DNA of 64,000 bases, taken from assembly GCA_900143615.1 (NCBI GenBank), contig FREU01000002.1, positions 910,663 through 974,662 on the forward strand, written 5' to 3'. Made by a program: the position numbers and the translations under genes. The DNA comes from Rhodobacteraceae bacterium Alg231-30 (lineage in GTDB: Bacteria > Pseudomonadota > Alphaproteobacteria > Rhodobacterales > Rhodobacteraceae). The notes beneath the pieces were generated by a model that had not been told where the DNA came from, did no database searches, and worked only from the letters and a program-made list of their open reading frames with translations. Positions 8,520 through 18,400 of this stretch are shown in pieces. Numbering within the stretch: the first letter of the stretch is position 1; each line of letters begins with the position of its first letter.

Positions 8520-9089
8520 CTATTCTTGGGGATCGATCCAGCCAATATTGCCGTCATCACGGCGATAGACCACGTTCAATCCGCTTTTGCCTTCGTTTCT
8601 AAAGACCAGTACCGGAGCGCCTGCAAGTTCCATCTGCATGACTGCCTCACCGACGCTCAGAGATGGGATCTTGGTCTCCATCTCGGCAACGATCACAGGC
8701 TGCAGGGTTTCAGGCTCTGCCTCCTGGGCTTCGCTTTCAGGCGCGAGGATATACGAGGAAGCGCCGAAAAGTTCAACCGGTTCTGCACGCTCACGGTGAT
8801 GGTCTTTCAATCGACGCTTGTAACGGCGCAATTGTTTTTCCATTTTCTCACCGCAATCATCGAATGCAGCATAGATTTCTGTGGCGTGTGCTTTGGCGGT
8901 TGCGGTCAGTCCGGTGGATAGGTGTACCGTGGCTTCGCAAACAAATTCATGTGCGCTTTTTGAAAAAATGACGTTCGCATCTGTCGGGCGTTCGGCGTAT
9001 TTCGCAACAACAGAACCAAGTTCAGTTTTCACATGGGTCTGAAGGGCTTCACCAACGTCGATATGTTTTCCGGTGATCTGGTAGCGCAT
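8520..9089 (-). CDS. hpf: Ribosome hibernation promoting factor, long form
   Basis: Binds the 30S decoding region and promotes 100S dimers of inactive ribosomes. The 189-residue length and two-part layout are those of long HPF: an N-terminal S30AE/YfiA domain (MRYQITGKHIDVGEAL, then a Lys/Arg-rich helix KQLRRYKRRLKDH), an acidic linker, and a C-terminal dimerisation domain ending in RDDGNIGWIDPQE. The start at 9089 has a strong AAGGAG site, so the 14 extra codons of the longer frame are not used. The gene precedes ptsN on the same strand. Confidence 0.94.
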   Translation of the reverse strand: MRYQITGKHIDVGEALQTHVKTELGSVVAKYAERPTDANVIFSKSAHEFVCEATVHLSTGLTATAKAHATEIYAAFDDCGEKMEKQLRRYKRRLKDHHRERAEPVELFGASSYILAPESEAQEAEPETLQPVIVAEMETKIPSLSVGEAVMQMELAGAPVLVFRNEGKSGLNVVYRRDDGNIGWIDPQE

Positions 9090-9298
9090 CCTGTCTCCTT
9101 TTCGATGACATGTCGGACTTTGGGCGTGCAATAGCCCTGATTTGTTTTAGGTCCGAATGCTGGGGAATGACGTTTCTAATCCTTGCCAGCGACCGGACCT
9201 TTTGAGCAAGGCCACCAGTGTCACAGCTGGGAATTTTGAAATGGTCATACTTAGTATTTGAGTATTCCCCCCCCTGAGAGTCAATGAGCGAAGGTCAT

Positions 9299-9322
9299 AT
9301 TTTCAAAAATATTTTGGCGGAG
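9299..9322 (-). repeat. Degenerate extragenic element after lptB
   Basis: On the minus strand, just after the lptB stop, there is CTCCGCCAAAATATTTTTG followed by AAAATATGAC. The TCCGCC and TATTTTT parts resemble the core of the dispersed intergenic repeats found elsewhere in this window, but the CACCAAAAAG tail is absent. I regard it as a possible decayed copy. The A/T-rich part is itself nearly palindromic. Confidence 0.3.
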
Positions 9323-9327
9323 AAAGG

Positions 9328-10089
9328 TTAGGAAATTCGAAAATTGTCGCCCAGATAGACACGGCGTACATTTTCGTTTTCGACCACTTCTTCAGGTGTG
9401 CCGGACATCAGTACGCGCCCGTCATGCAGGATATAGGCCCGATCCACGATCTCGAGCGTTTCACGCACGTTGTGGTCGGTGATAAGCACGCCGATGCCGC
9501 GTTTTTTCAAATCCGAGACCAGATGGCGGATGTCGCCAACCGAAATCGGGTCAACACCGGCAAAAGGTTCGTCTAGCAAAAGGTATTTCGGATTGGCAGC
9601 CAAACAACGTGCGATTTCAACGCGGCGGCGTTCGCCACCGGACAGCGCCAAAGCAGGTGCGCGTCGTAGGTGTTCGATGGAGAACTCCGATAGCAGCTCT
9701 TCGAGCCGCTCACGGCGCTTGTGGCGGTCGCTGTAGGTGATGTCGAGGATCGCGGTGACGTTGTCTTCGACTGACAGGCCGCGAAAGATCGACATCTCTT
9801 GCGGCAGATAGCCGATGCCTAGCTTGGCGCGGCGATACATCGGCAAAGTGGTGGCGTCGCGTCCATCGATCATGACCCGCCCGCCTTCGGGGGTGAGCAG
9901 GCCCGCTACGGCATAAAAAGTTGTGGTTTTGCCGCTGCCGTTTGGTCCTAACAGAGCGACAACCTCGCCGCGGTTCAATTCCATCGAAAAATCGCGGATC
10001 ACAACGCGTTTGCGATAGGCTTTGCGCAGGTTTTCCACGCGCAGTCCGGAATCTCCGTCGGTCACAGTGAGGTCGGGTTTGGTACTCAT
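9328..10089 (-). CDS. lptB: LPS export ABC transporter ATP-binding protein
   Basis: ATPase of the LptB2FGC machine that extracts lipopolysaccharide from the inner membrane and pushes it along the LptA bridge. The 253-residue protein has Walker [10 protein letters not shown], the signature [13 protein letters not shown] and Walker [14 protein letters not shown], and [18 protein letters not shown] is typical of LptB. Its ATG lies 3 bases after the lptA stop, so lptC, lptA and lptB form one operon. The permease genes lptF and lptG are not in the window. Confidence 0.95.
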   Translation of the reverse strand: MSTKPDLTVTDGDSGLRVENLRKAYRKRVVIRDFSMELNRGEVVALLGPNGSGKTTTFYAVAGLLTPEGGRVMIDGRDATTLPMYRRAKLGIGYLPQEMSIFRGLSVEDNVTAILDITYSDRHKRRERLEELLSEFSIEHLRRAPALALSGGERRRVEIARCLAANPKYLLLDEPFAGVDPISVGDIRHLVSDLKKRGIGVLITDHNVRETLEIVDRAYILHDGRVLMSGTPEEVVENENVRRVYLGDNFRIS

Positions 10090-10092
10090 GCG

Positions 10093-10575
10093 TTACTCAG
10101 ACCTCAAAATGGTTTTGACTCGCCCGTGCATGTGCGCGGTGTTATCCGCCAAATTAACGGTCATCTCGTCCGCGGTGATGGTGGTGGCTTCCTGCAATAC
10201 CATCACATTGCCGGTCATATGCACATTGCCGGACTCGATGCTGTACTCAGCTGCGTCGGCCTCGGCCACGTCCGGGCCTTGGACCAATAATACATCCCCC
10301 GTGGCGACCAGGCGCGCAATAGTACGGGTTTCGGCTTGGTAGTGAACATTTACCTTATCAGCGGTCAGGCGCATTTCGCCTTGGACAATTGACACATTGC
10401 CGGTGAAGACCGCGCTTCCATCGTTTTGGTTGACCGAAAGATTGTCCGCATCCACTTCAACAGGTAGTTCGGTGTCTTGTTGCATTTGCCCGAAAGCGAC
10501 CTGAAACCCCTGCGCCATAGACGCGGCTGGAAATAGGATCATGGCCACCAAAAGCAGCATTCGCGTCGTGTTCAC
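10093..10575 (-). CDS. lptA: LPS transport periplasmic protein LptA
   Basis: A 160-residue secreted protein that forms the periplasmic beta-jellyroll bridge for lipopolysaccharide. A cleavable signal peptide is visible at the N-terminus (MNTTRMLLLVAMILFPAASM then AQG). The OstA-like body follows, with the repeating pattern VDADNLSVNQNDGSAVFTGN, MRLTADKVNVHY and NVHMTGNVMVLQE. It lies between lptC and lptB with gaps of 3 bases on each side, and this fixed neighbourhood supports the call more than the weakly conserved sequence does. Confidence 0.9.
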   Translation of the reverse strand: MNTTRMLLLVAMILFPAASMAQGFQVAFGQMQQDTELPVEVDADNLSVNQNDGSAVFTGNVSIVQGEMRLTADKVNVHYQAETRTIARLVATGDVLLVQGPDVAEADAAEYSIESGNVHMTGNVMVLQEATTITADEMTVNLADNTAHMHGRVKTILRSE

Positions 10576-10578
10576 AGG

Positions 10579-11223
10579 TCACCTCGTTGTTTTCGTTGGC
10601 ATGTATACTAACTTCACGCCTTTTGTGAAAAACAAAAATATATCATCTGTATCGTTGACCGGCCGAATTGCCATCCGCCCGGCTTCTAATTCGCCGATTG
10701 GAGACTGTGCAGTAACAAGTCCCCCAGTTTCACCTCGGGCTTCCTGCAGGCTGACCGTCATCGTTTGGGTATTCACCACATAGTCCTGAGATGTGGTGAT
10801 GACAACGTCTCCAATAAGCTCTACCTCATTGTAATCGTTATCTAACTCACCTTCATTAGACGCGATAACAATTTCACCCTGTGATTGCGTGGCTATTGTC
10901 GCAATCAAGTCATCTGCGATTACACGGGCTGGGTCTTGTGAGTCAGGATGCGCAAGAGCGGCGGTCACGGTTACAATGTGGCCCTGATTTGTTTGCCCAG
11001 AATAATATGGTGACGTCACTTGCTGATCACGAAGGCGTTGTTCCAGTTCCACATCTGCAAAAGGAATAGAGTCGTTCACGTCTGGTTTGCTGGAAACTAG
11101 AAACAGAGTGGCCAAAAGCGCCAGTGCGGTAATGGGTAGAACGACTTTTAAAAGTGCCACCACGTCGGAATATGTAATGCGGAGCGCCAACGGCTTATCC
11201 AAGACCCACACGAAGACAATCAT
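10579..11223 (-). CDS. lptC: LPS export ABC transporter periplasmic protein LptC
   Basis: A bitopic inner-membrane protein linking LptB2FG to LptA. One transmembrane helix is clear near the N-terminus (LLKVVLPITALALLATLFLV), followed by a periplasmic LptC/OstA-like domain. I chose ATG 11223, which overlaps kdsD by 29 bases and gives 214 residues. A TTG at 11202 is also possible, because relatives begin only a few residues before the helix. The frame opens further upstream (to 11274), but that part lies inside kdsD. Sequence identity is low in this family, so position next to lptA and lptB carries weight. Confidence 0.85.
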   Translation of the reverse strand: MIVFVWVLDKPLALRITYSDVVALLKVVLPITALALLATLFLVSSKPDVNDSIPFADVELEQRLRDQQVTSPYYSGQTNQGHIVTVTAALAHPDSQDPARVIADDLIATIATQSQGEIVIASNEGELDNDYNEVELIGDVVITTSQDYVVNTQTMTVSLQEARGETGGLVTAQSPIGELEAGRMAIRPVNDTDDIFLFFTKGVKLVYMPTKTTR

Positions 11224-12169
11224 GGATGTGGACAAGTCCTGAAGGGATGCCGTTCCCTTTGGGATCAACCACAAACAAACACGTGATTTTATGAGCGTTC
11301 ATGACGGAGACTGCTTCCTCTGCCAAAGCAGAGGGGGCAATGGTGAGCGGAGACCGGGTCATGACCTCGGATGCGTTACGCTCAAGCAGGCCCTCCATAT
11401 GGCGGCGCAAATCGCCATCGGTGACAATTCCGAGCATGGCGCCATTTGGGTCGGTGACCCCAACCACACCAAAACCTTTGCGGCTGATTTCCAGCAAAGC
11501 TTCGGTCATCGGGGTGTCCTGACTGACCAGCGGCAGTGCATCGCCCGTGTGCATCAGGTCGCGCACCTTTGAGAGCTGTGCGCCCAGTTTACCGCCCGGG
11601 TGATAGTCGCGGAAGTTCTCTGGTGTGAACTGGCGGTGCTCCATCAGGGCCACCGCAAGCGCATCGCCCAGCGCCAGCGTCATGGTGGTGGATGTGGTGG
11701 GCACAATACCGTTTCCGCAGGCTTCTTCGGCGGGCGGTAAGATCAAGCCAATGTCGCTTTGTTTGATCAGGGTCGAGTTGGGACGGCTGGCTACCCCAAT
11801 CAGCGAGATGCCAAAGCGGCGGGTGTAGGCCAGAAGGTCGGCCAGTTCGGGGGTTTCGCCTGAATTGGACAGAACAAGCACGACATCGCCCTGTGCCATC
11901 ATGCCAAGGTCGCCGTGGCTGGCCTCGGCGGGGTGTACAAAATGCGCAGGCGTGCCGGTTGAGGCAAAGGTCGCCGCAATTTTGCGGGCGATATGACCGG
12001 ATTTCCCCATGCCGGACACGATGACACGGCCGGTGGTCGACAAAAGCAGCTCGACCGCTTGGGCAAATTCCTCACCCAAGCTTTGATCCAGTAGAGTCAG
12101 CGCCGCTGCTTCTGTGGCGATGACGCGATGGCCTGCATCCAAAAGGGTTTGTGTCTCTGCGCCCGCCAT
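11195..12169 (-). CDS. kdsD: Arabinose-5-phosphate isomerase (KdsD/KpsF family)
   Basis: Converts ribulose-5-phosphate to arabinose-5-phosphate, the first step to Kdo for lipopolysaccharide or capsule. The 324-residue protein has the full family layout: an N-terminal SIS sugar-isomerase domain with VIVSGMGKSGHIARKIA and HPAEASHGDLGM, then two CBS domains (DLMHTGDALPLVS and EVMTRSPLTIAPS). Its start overlaps the stop of the RNase D gene by one base (TAATG) and its end overlaps lptC, so the whole set from RNase D to lptB looks like one transcript. Confidence 0.93.
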   Translation of the reverse strand: MAGAETQTLLDAGHRVIATEAAALTLLDQSLGEEFAQAVELLLSTTGRVIVSGMGKSGHIARKIAATFASTGTPAHFVHPAEASHGDLGMMAQGDVVLVLSNSGETPELADLLAYTRRFGISLIGVASRPNSTLIKQSDIGLILPPAEEACGNGIVPTTSTTMTLALGDALAVALMEHRQFTPENFRDYHPGGKLGAQLSKVRDLMHTGDALPLVSQDTPMTEALLEISRKGFGVVGVTDPNGAMLGIVTDGDLRRHMEGLLERNASEVMTRSPLTIAPSALAEEAVSVMNAHKITCLFVVDPKGNGIPSGLVHIHDCLRVGLG

Positions 12170-12780
12170 TAGTGCGCAAAAATGTCTTGTTCGGGCCAGC
12201 CTGCAAGATCAAGGCGCGCTCGGGTGGGCAAGAAATCAAAACAGGCCTGTGCCATGTCGGTGCGACCTTCACGCGCAAGACGTTTGTTCAGCTCGTCTCG
12301 CAATTGGTGCAGGTACAAAACGTCAGAGGCGGCATAGTCCAGTTGTGCGGCGGTCAGGGTTTCGGCTCCCCAGTCGCTCATCTGTTGTTGTTTTGAAACG
12401 TCGACATTAATCAACTCATGCAGCAGGTTTTTCAAACCGTGGCGGTCCGTGTACGTGCGCACCATCTTGGAGGCAATTTTTGTGCAATAAACGGGCGCTG
12501 TGAGCGCGCCAAAGGCGTTATACATTGCGGCAATGTCAAAGCGGCCAAAGTGAAACAGCTTCAGAACATTAGGGTCTTCTAACATTTTGGCCAAATTGGG
12601 CGCTTCGGTTTGGCCTTTGGAGACCTGAACCAGATGGGCGTTACCGTCGCCACCGGACATTTGCACCACACACAAGCGGTCGCGGTGCGGGTTCAACCCC
12701 ATCGTTTCACAGTCAATCGCCACCACTGGGCCAAGATCAAGCCCGTCGGGCAGGTCGTTTTGATACAGGAAGTTTGCCAT
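12169..12780 (-). CDS. rnd: RNase D-like 3'-5' exonuclease, short form
   Basis: A DEDDy-type 3'-5' exonuclease likely to act in tRNA or other RNA 3' processing. Exo motif I is IDCETMG, exo II lies around LFHFGRFDIAAM, and exo III is YAASDVLYL with the tyrosine typical of the DEDDy group. At 203 residues it contains only the nuclease domain. The HRDC domains of E. coli RNase D (about 375 residues) are absent, which is common for this alphaproteobacterial form. It is the first gene of the kdsD-lpt operon. Confidence 0.88.
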   Translation of the reverse strand: MANFLYQNDLPDGLDLGPVVAIDCETMGLNPHRDRLCVVQMSGGDGNAHLVQVSKGQTEAPNLAKMLEDPNVLKLFHFGRFDIAAMYNAFGALTAPVYCTKIASKMVRTYTDRHGLKNLLHELINVDVSKQQQMSDWGAETLTAAQLDYAASDVLYLHQLRDELNKRLAREGRTDMAQACFDFLPTRARLDLAGWPEQDIFAH

Positions 12781-12939
12781 ATGCGCCTCGGATATAGGAT
12801 TGTGTAGGACTTACGGGTTCTGGGGGCGCGATTCAATGATTGTCACGTCGCCAATATGGAAAGGTCCACGTGTAAAATTGCTTTGAGTTGCAAAAATTGT
12901 GGCCTTTACGGGTGATTTCAAAGCTACTAAGGGCAGGAA

Positions 12940-13686
12940 ATGGATAGAGAAGACCCACAGATTGTACGCGATGACCTTGTCGCGTTGGCAGAGGCTGGCA
13001 CACGAAATGGTGCGCGTCGCATTGAGCGGGTCGATACACAACACGGCACATTCTGGATCAAGCGTCCGGAAAAGCTGTCCCCGCGTATGCGTTTGCAAAA
13101 AGGCAATCCCGCAAAGGCTTTTGAGCGCGAACGCCAAGGGTTTCGTGACATGACGGCCGCACAGGCGCCCGTGCCGGAGCTTATTGCGGAAAGCCCTGAC
13201 TATATCATCCTGCCCGACTGTGGGCGTGATCTGCGCAAGCTTCTAAAAATTGAGCCCTCCGCGGAAAGACGGCGTGAATTGCTGTTGGATGCCATGGGTG
13301 CGCTGGGCACCTTTCACAATTTGGGTTTCGCCCACGGACGGCCAAGCCCGAAAGACATGTGTTTGTACAATGGGCGTGTCGTGTTGCTGGATTTCGAACG
13401 CTACGATGTTCGCCGAAACACTATGTCCGGTCAGGCACGGGATTTGGTGGTGTTTGTGTTCAATGTGATGGCGCATTCGCCCATGGTTGTCGATGATCTG
13501 CCTGAGGCGCTGGATGCCTATAGAGCGGTGGCCCCTGCTGGCGTTTGGAACGCCGCACAAGCTTGGTGCCACCGGATGAAATGGGCGGCATGGCTTACCA
13601 AGCCGATACAGATGCGACGCGGCGAAAAGGCGCGTGAGTTTAAGGCGATTCCTGCTGTGATAGAGATGTTTGCGCGCGAAAGTTGA
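12940..13686 (+). CDS. Divergent Kdo/WaaP-like (RIO-type) kinase
   Basis: A 248-residue protein with a small kinase fold related to lipopolysaccharide kinases. Candidate residues are the ATP lysine K41 in FWIKRPE, a glutamate in AFERERQGF (62 or 64), the catalytic-loop region AHGRPSPKDM at 131-140, and the DFE-type metal site D151 in LLDFERY. The loop reads HGRP rather than the usual H-x-D, so the normal catalytic aspartate position is arginine while D139 stands a few residues on. Related proteins with HGRP exist, as I recall, but their substrate is not known to me. It is divergent from the kdsD-lpt operon, which hints at an envelope role. ATG 12940 follows AGGGCAGG. Confidence 0.65.
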   Translation: MDREDPQIVRDDLVALAEAGTRNGARRIERVDTQHGTFWIKRPEKLSPRMRLQKGNPAKAFERERQGFRDMTAAQAPVPELIAESPDYIILPDCGRDLRKLLKIEPSAERRRELLLDAMGALGTFHNLGFAHGRPSPKDMCLYNGRVVLLDFERYDVRRNTMSGQARDLVVFVFNVMAHSPMVVDDLPEALDAYRAVAPAGVWNAAQAWCHRMKWAAWLTKPIQMRRGEKAREFKAIPAVIEMFARES

Positions 13687-13814
13687 TCGACGTTGCGCTG
13701 ACACGCAGGCGTAAGTTGTCTTAGGCGCTCCAGAGAGTCTCGAGAGTTAGTGAAATTTTGTTTAAATAAAATCAAATACTTAATCTTATATCACGACAAA
13801 TAAACCAAGGGTAT

Positions 13815-13826
13815 TTGGCCTGCCAA
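13815..13826. promoter_or_regulatory. Palindrome upstream of marR, candidate operator
   Basis: TTGGC-CT-GCCAA is a perfect 5+5 inverted repeat 61 bases before the MarR-family start, inside an AT-rich spacer. MarR proteins usually bind such dyads near their own promoter, so self-regulation of the efflux operon through this site is a reasonable guess. There is no second copy to support it. Confidence 0.35.
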
Positions 13827-13886
13827 GAATAAAACTATTGCACGATGTGAATTTTTCATTATCTGGATGTTTCACTTTCTGAAGTA

Positions 13887-14369
13887 ATGTTGAGCGCCAT
13901 GAAAAATTCGCCGTTTGAAGATCTCGACCTACCACCGGAATTCATTTCCTTGGTCGGAGCCACAATCTTGTCGCATGCCATTCAGAAGAATTACGAAACG
14001 AGCGAACTTGCGCATTGCACAAACAAACACCAGAAAATGATGCTGGTGATTTTGCAACATCCTCGTCGCATGGGTGAATTGGCAAAATTGCTCAATATGT
14101 TGCCTTCCAGTGTTACAGCGATTGCTGATGTTCTGGAGGACCTGAGGTTTGTTTCCCGTGAGCGCGATCCCAATGATCGCCGCGCCTGGATTGTGACCCT
14201 GACGGATGAGGGCGCAGACATGCGCCAGAAATTAATTGCCGAAGCGTCTATGAGATTTCGCGAGCTGACCAATCTGAACGCCGACGAAATTCAAGAGCTT
14301 GCACGGCTGCTGACCAAAACTACCGACAATATCTCTGTCGCTGGATTCCCCAATGAGGCCCTCGAATGA
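13887..14369 (+). CDS. MarR-family transcriptional regulator
   Basis: A 160-residue protein with the winged-helix arrangement of MarR regulators: the recognition region is MGELAKLLNMLPSSVTAIAD, followed by LEDLRFVSRERDPNDRRAW, where DxRRAW is the characteristic wing, and VTLTDEGADMRQKL. It ends with a 4-base overlap (ATGA) on the RND adaptor gene, so it most likely represses or senses for the efflux pump. ATG 13887 is used. ATG 13899 (MKNSPF) is also possible. Its ligand is unknown. Confidence 0.92.
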   Translation: MLSAMKNSPFEDLDLPPEFISLVGATILSHAIQKNYETSELAHCTNKHQKMMLVILQHPRRMGELAKLLNMLPSSVTAIADVLEDLRFVSRERDPNDRRAWIVTLTDEGADMRQKLIAEASMRFRELTNLNADEIQELARLLTKTTDNISVAGFPNEALE

Positions 14370-15403
14370 AACTTTTTCAAATCGCTTCAATCCTTTCGGT
14401 ATTAGCTGCTCCAGTGGTGGCGCAAGACCAGTTGAAACCTGTAAAGCTTATGCAAGTTAGCTCTGAAGCTGTCGTTTTTGAGCGCCAGTTTTTTGGTAGT
14501 GTGCGCGCGAAACAATCGGTGGATTTGGCGTTTCAGGTCGGGGGACAAATCGTTGAATACCCCGTTACCGAAGGGCTGAACGTTGCCAAGGGCAGCACCA
14601 TCGCTAAACTTGATCTGGAAACCTTTGAGCTGCAACTGGACCAAGCCCGTCTGCAAAAAGAGCAGGCGGATCGCACGGTTGAGCGGCTTGGGAAGCTCAT
14701 TATTGGCAATACGGTCAGCCAAGTGACGCTGGATGATGCGGAAACGCAGGCAGGATTGGCCGATATCGCGGTTCGGAATGCGGAATGGTCGCTGAAGCAT
14801 GCGCATTTGGTCGCGCCGTTTGATGCGCTGATCTCCAGTCGCAGTGTTGAGTTGTTCACCACCGTTTCTGCGGGAACACCGGTGGTGCGTATACACGACC
14901 TGTCGGAGTTGCGTATCGAGGTGGATATTCCTGAAATTCTGTTCCAGCGTTCGGGTGGGAACGCAGATTATGACATTTCGGCAAGCTTTCCTGGCGATCC
15001 CAAGGTCTATCCTTTGGAAGTTAGAGAGTATGACGCAGAAACGTCGACTGTTGGTCAAACGTTCCGCATCACTTTCGGTATGGAGCCGCCAAAGGGACGG
15101 GTGATCCTGCCTGGTTCGTCTGCAACCGTAACTGTGAAAGCGTTGCAACCGGCGGCGGGTATTTTGGTGCCAGCGACGGCAATTGTTATTAACACTTCCG
15201 GTGAGCCAGGTGTCATGCGCTTTAGTCCTGTGGGTGGTGAAGAAGGCGCCGTGGAGTGGGTCGCTGTCGAAATTTCACCCGCGGAAAACGGAGATGTTCA
15301 TATCACCTCCGGTTTGCAAGACGGTGATGAAATCGTGCTGACAGGTGGTGGTTGGTTGGCTGAGGGTCAGTCAGTGCGCCGCTTTGCCGGTTTCGGCAAC
15401 TGA
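14366..15403 (+). CDS. RND efflux pump periplasmic adaptor (MexA/AcrA family)
   Basis: A 345-residue membrane-fusion protein that links an inner-membrane RND pump to an outer-membrane channel. A signal peptide is visible (FQIASILSVLAAPVVAQ) with no lipobox cysteine. Then come a split lipoyl half-motif (VDLAFQVGGQIVEYPVTEG and HLVAPFDALISS), a helical hairpin between them (LDQARLQKEQADRTVERL), and a beta-barrel region. It lies between marR (overlap) and the permease (10 bases). No TolC-like gene is adjacent, so an outer-membrane partner must come from elsewhere. Confidence 0.92.
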   Translation: MKLFQIASILSVLAAPVVAQDQLKPVKLMQVSSEAVVFERQFFGSVRAKQSVDLAFQVGGQIVEYPVTEGLNVAKGSTIAKLDLETFELQLDQARLQKEQADRTVERLGKLIIGNTVSQVTLDDAETQAGLADIAVRNAEWSLKHAHLVAPFDALISSRSVELFTTVSAGTPVVRIHDLSELRIEVDIPEILFQRSGGNADYDISASFPGDPKVYPLEVREYDAETSTVGQTFRITFGMEPPKGRVILPGSSATVTVKALQPAAGILVPATAIVINTSGEPGVMRFSPVGGEEGAVEWVAVEISPAENGDVHITSGLQDGDEIVLTGGGWLAEGQSVRRFAGFGN

Positions 15404-15413
15404 GGGTTAGATC

Positions 15414-18400
15414 ATGAACATTGCACGTAGGTCTATCGACACGCCGATTTATACATGGTTGATCATTCTGGTCTGTATGTTTGGCGGCGCGATCGGGTTT
15501 AGCAATCTCGGACGACTGGAAGATCCCTCGTTCACCATCAAACAGGCGATTGTGATCACCCAGTATCCGGGTGCCACGGCAGAACAGGTGGCCGAAGAGG
15601 TGACCGAGCCTCTGGAATCCGCCATTCAAAAAATGAGCGAAGTTCACAAGATCGTCTCGACCAATACACCGGGCCAATCCTATATCGATGTCGAAATGAA
15701 AGACACCTATGACGGGAGCGAGCTGCCTCAGATTTGGACCAAGCTGCGCGCGCAGATCAATGACGCGCTTGGAGATTTACCCGCAGGCGTCATGACGCCC
15801 ATGATCAATGACACTTTTGGGGATGTGTTCGGGATTTATCTGGCGGTCGATGCCCCGGGTTTCACCAATGGTGAAAAGCACGAGTTGTCGCGATTTTTGC
15901 GCCGCGAGTTGCTAACCGTGGATGGCGTGGCGGATGTAGAGATCCAAGGTTTGCCGGAAGAGGCAATCTATGTGGAGCCGGATCTGGCGCTTTCGGTCAA
16001 CTTGCATGTGCCACTTGAGGCGATTGCCGGTGCGATTGCCAATTCTGATTCCGTGGCACAAGCAGGGTCGGTCAATCGCAACGATTACAAAGCGCGCATC
16101 CAAACTCCGGACGGGTCAGACACGGTGTCAGCAATCGCGGGGCTGTCGGTAGGTGCAGGCGGTCAGGTGATCAACCTGATCGACATTAGCACCGTGAGCC
16201 GTGAGCGCAAAACTGATCCGATGTTGGAAATCCGGCACAATGGCCAAGACGTCTTTACGTTGGGCGTGGCCGGAGTGACGTCTGAAAACATCGTTGAAGT
16301 TGGAAACAAAGTTGATGCCAAGCTGGCCGAACTTGACCCGTCGATTCCGGCGGGCGTTGAGTTGATGCCGATTTATCAGCAGCATCTGGTGGTGGATGAG
16401 GCGTCTAACGATTTTCTTATCAACCTCGCGATGTCAGTGGCGATTGTGATCCTGGTGTTGGCTTTGTTTATGGGGTGGCGCGCGGCGGTTGTGGTCGGGG
16501 CTACTTTGTTCCTGACCGTCGTGGGAACGTTCTTCTTCATGTACCTGTTCAGCATTGAGATGGAGCGTATTTCACTTGGTGCATTGATCATCGCCATGGG
16601 GATGTTGGTGGACAACGCCATCGTTGTTGCCGAAGGCATGCAGATATCAATGCTGAAGGGTAAGAATTCCCGCGAAGCCGCAGATGAGGCGGCTGGAAAA
16701 ACTCAAATCCCGCTGTTGGGTGCAACCGTGATCGGCATCATGGCCTTTGCAGGCATTGGTCTCAGCCCCGACTCGACGGGAGAATTCATGTTCTCGCTGT
16801 TTGCGGTGATCGGAATTTCGCTACTTTTGAGCTGGTTGCTGGCACTGACAGTGACACCGATGCTGGGGCACTATCTGTTCAAACAGGGCAAGGGCGGCGA
16901 GGTTGACGCCTATAGCGGTCTGTTGTTCCGCATGTACGGGTGGAGCCTAAGGTTGGCGCTGAAACTGCGGTGGTTGGTCGTGGCTGGCCTGATTGCGGTG
17001 ACGGTTGTGTGCTATGCTGGATTTGGCATGGTGAAACAATCCTTCTTTCCGGATTCAAACACGCCGATGTTCTTTGTGCACTACAAATTGCCACAAGGGA
17101 CTCCGATTGAAACCACGTCTGAGCAGCTAAGAACTTTGGAAGCTTGGCTGGACGACCGCGAAGATGTGGCGGCTTACACGACATTTGTGGGCCAAAGCTC
17201 GTCCCGTTTCATTTTGACATTGGATACGGAGCAGGCAAACCCGAGTTACGGGCAGGTGGTGATCCGGACAGAGTCTTTGGAGGATATTCCGGCCCTGCAA
17301 GCGGATGTCGAAGCCTTTGCGGCGGATAGTTTTCCTGACGCAGAATTCCGCACCAAACGTCTGGTCTTTGGACCGCCCGGCGGTGATCCGGTTGAAATGC
17401 GCTTTTCAGGCAGCGACCCTGTTGTATTGCGCCAGTTGGCCGATGAAGCGCGCCAAGTCATGTTGGCGGCGAGCGATAACATCACAACCATTCGCCACGA
17501 CTGGCGCGAGCAGGAATTGGTGATCAAGCCGATCTATGCCACTGAGCGCGCTCAGACAGCAGGCGTGGCCCGTGACGATGTCGCTGACATGTTGATGTTT
17601 GCCACCGAAGGGATGCAGGCTGGTGAATTCCGCGAAAATGACCGGTTGATCCCGATCATCTTGCGCCGTCCTGCAAATGGTGAATACGGATTGTTGGATC
17701 AGGTTGTCTACTCTGCCACCAACGATGGTTTCCTGCCGTTGGAGCAGATGATCGACGGGTTTGAATATGAGGCGCAAGAAACGCTGGTTCATCGGCGCAA
17801 TCGCGTACCGACGATCACGGTTGGCGCTGATATCATACCGGGGCTGACAGCGTCGCAAGTGCACGGTGAAGTGCGCGCTTCAATTGAGGCGATGGATTTG
17901 CCTCCGGGCTATTCGATGGAGTGGGGTGGCGAGTTTGAAAACTCCAATATGGCCAATGAAAGCCTTGGCAAACGCCTGCCGATCACTTTCCTGACCATGG
18001 TTTTGATTTCGGTGCTTCTGTTCAATGCTATCCGTCAACCGATCATTATCTGGCTCTTGGTGCCGATGTCGGTCAACGGTGTCGTCATCGGATTGTTGGG
18101 CACAGGATTGCCATTCACCTTTACCGCGCTTCTGGGGCTGCTGAGCCTGTCGGGTATGTTGATCAAGAACGGAATTGTTCTGGTGGAAGAGATCGATCTG
18201 GTGCGGGCCGAAGGACTGCCATTGCGTGATGCAATTGTCACCGCCAGCGTGTCACGTTTGCGGCCGGTTATGCTGGCGGCGGTTACGACAATTCTTGGGA
18301 TGGTACCCTTGCTGACCGATGCCTTCTTTGTTTCGATGGCGGTCACCATTATGGGGGGGCTGGCATTTGCGACAGTTCTGACGCTGATCGCTGCGCCGGT

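Noticed and set aside
9200..9280. Sigma-54 promoter or slippery poly-C tract upstream of hpf
   Set aside because: TGGTGG and TTGC are present on the minus strand, but the GG-to-GC spacing is wrong for sigma-54. The run of eight C (9267-9274) is outside any gene, so it cannot switch a reading frame.
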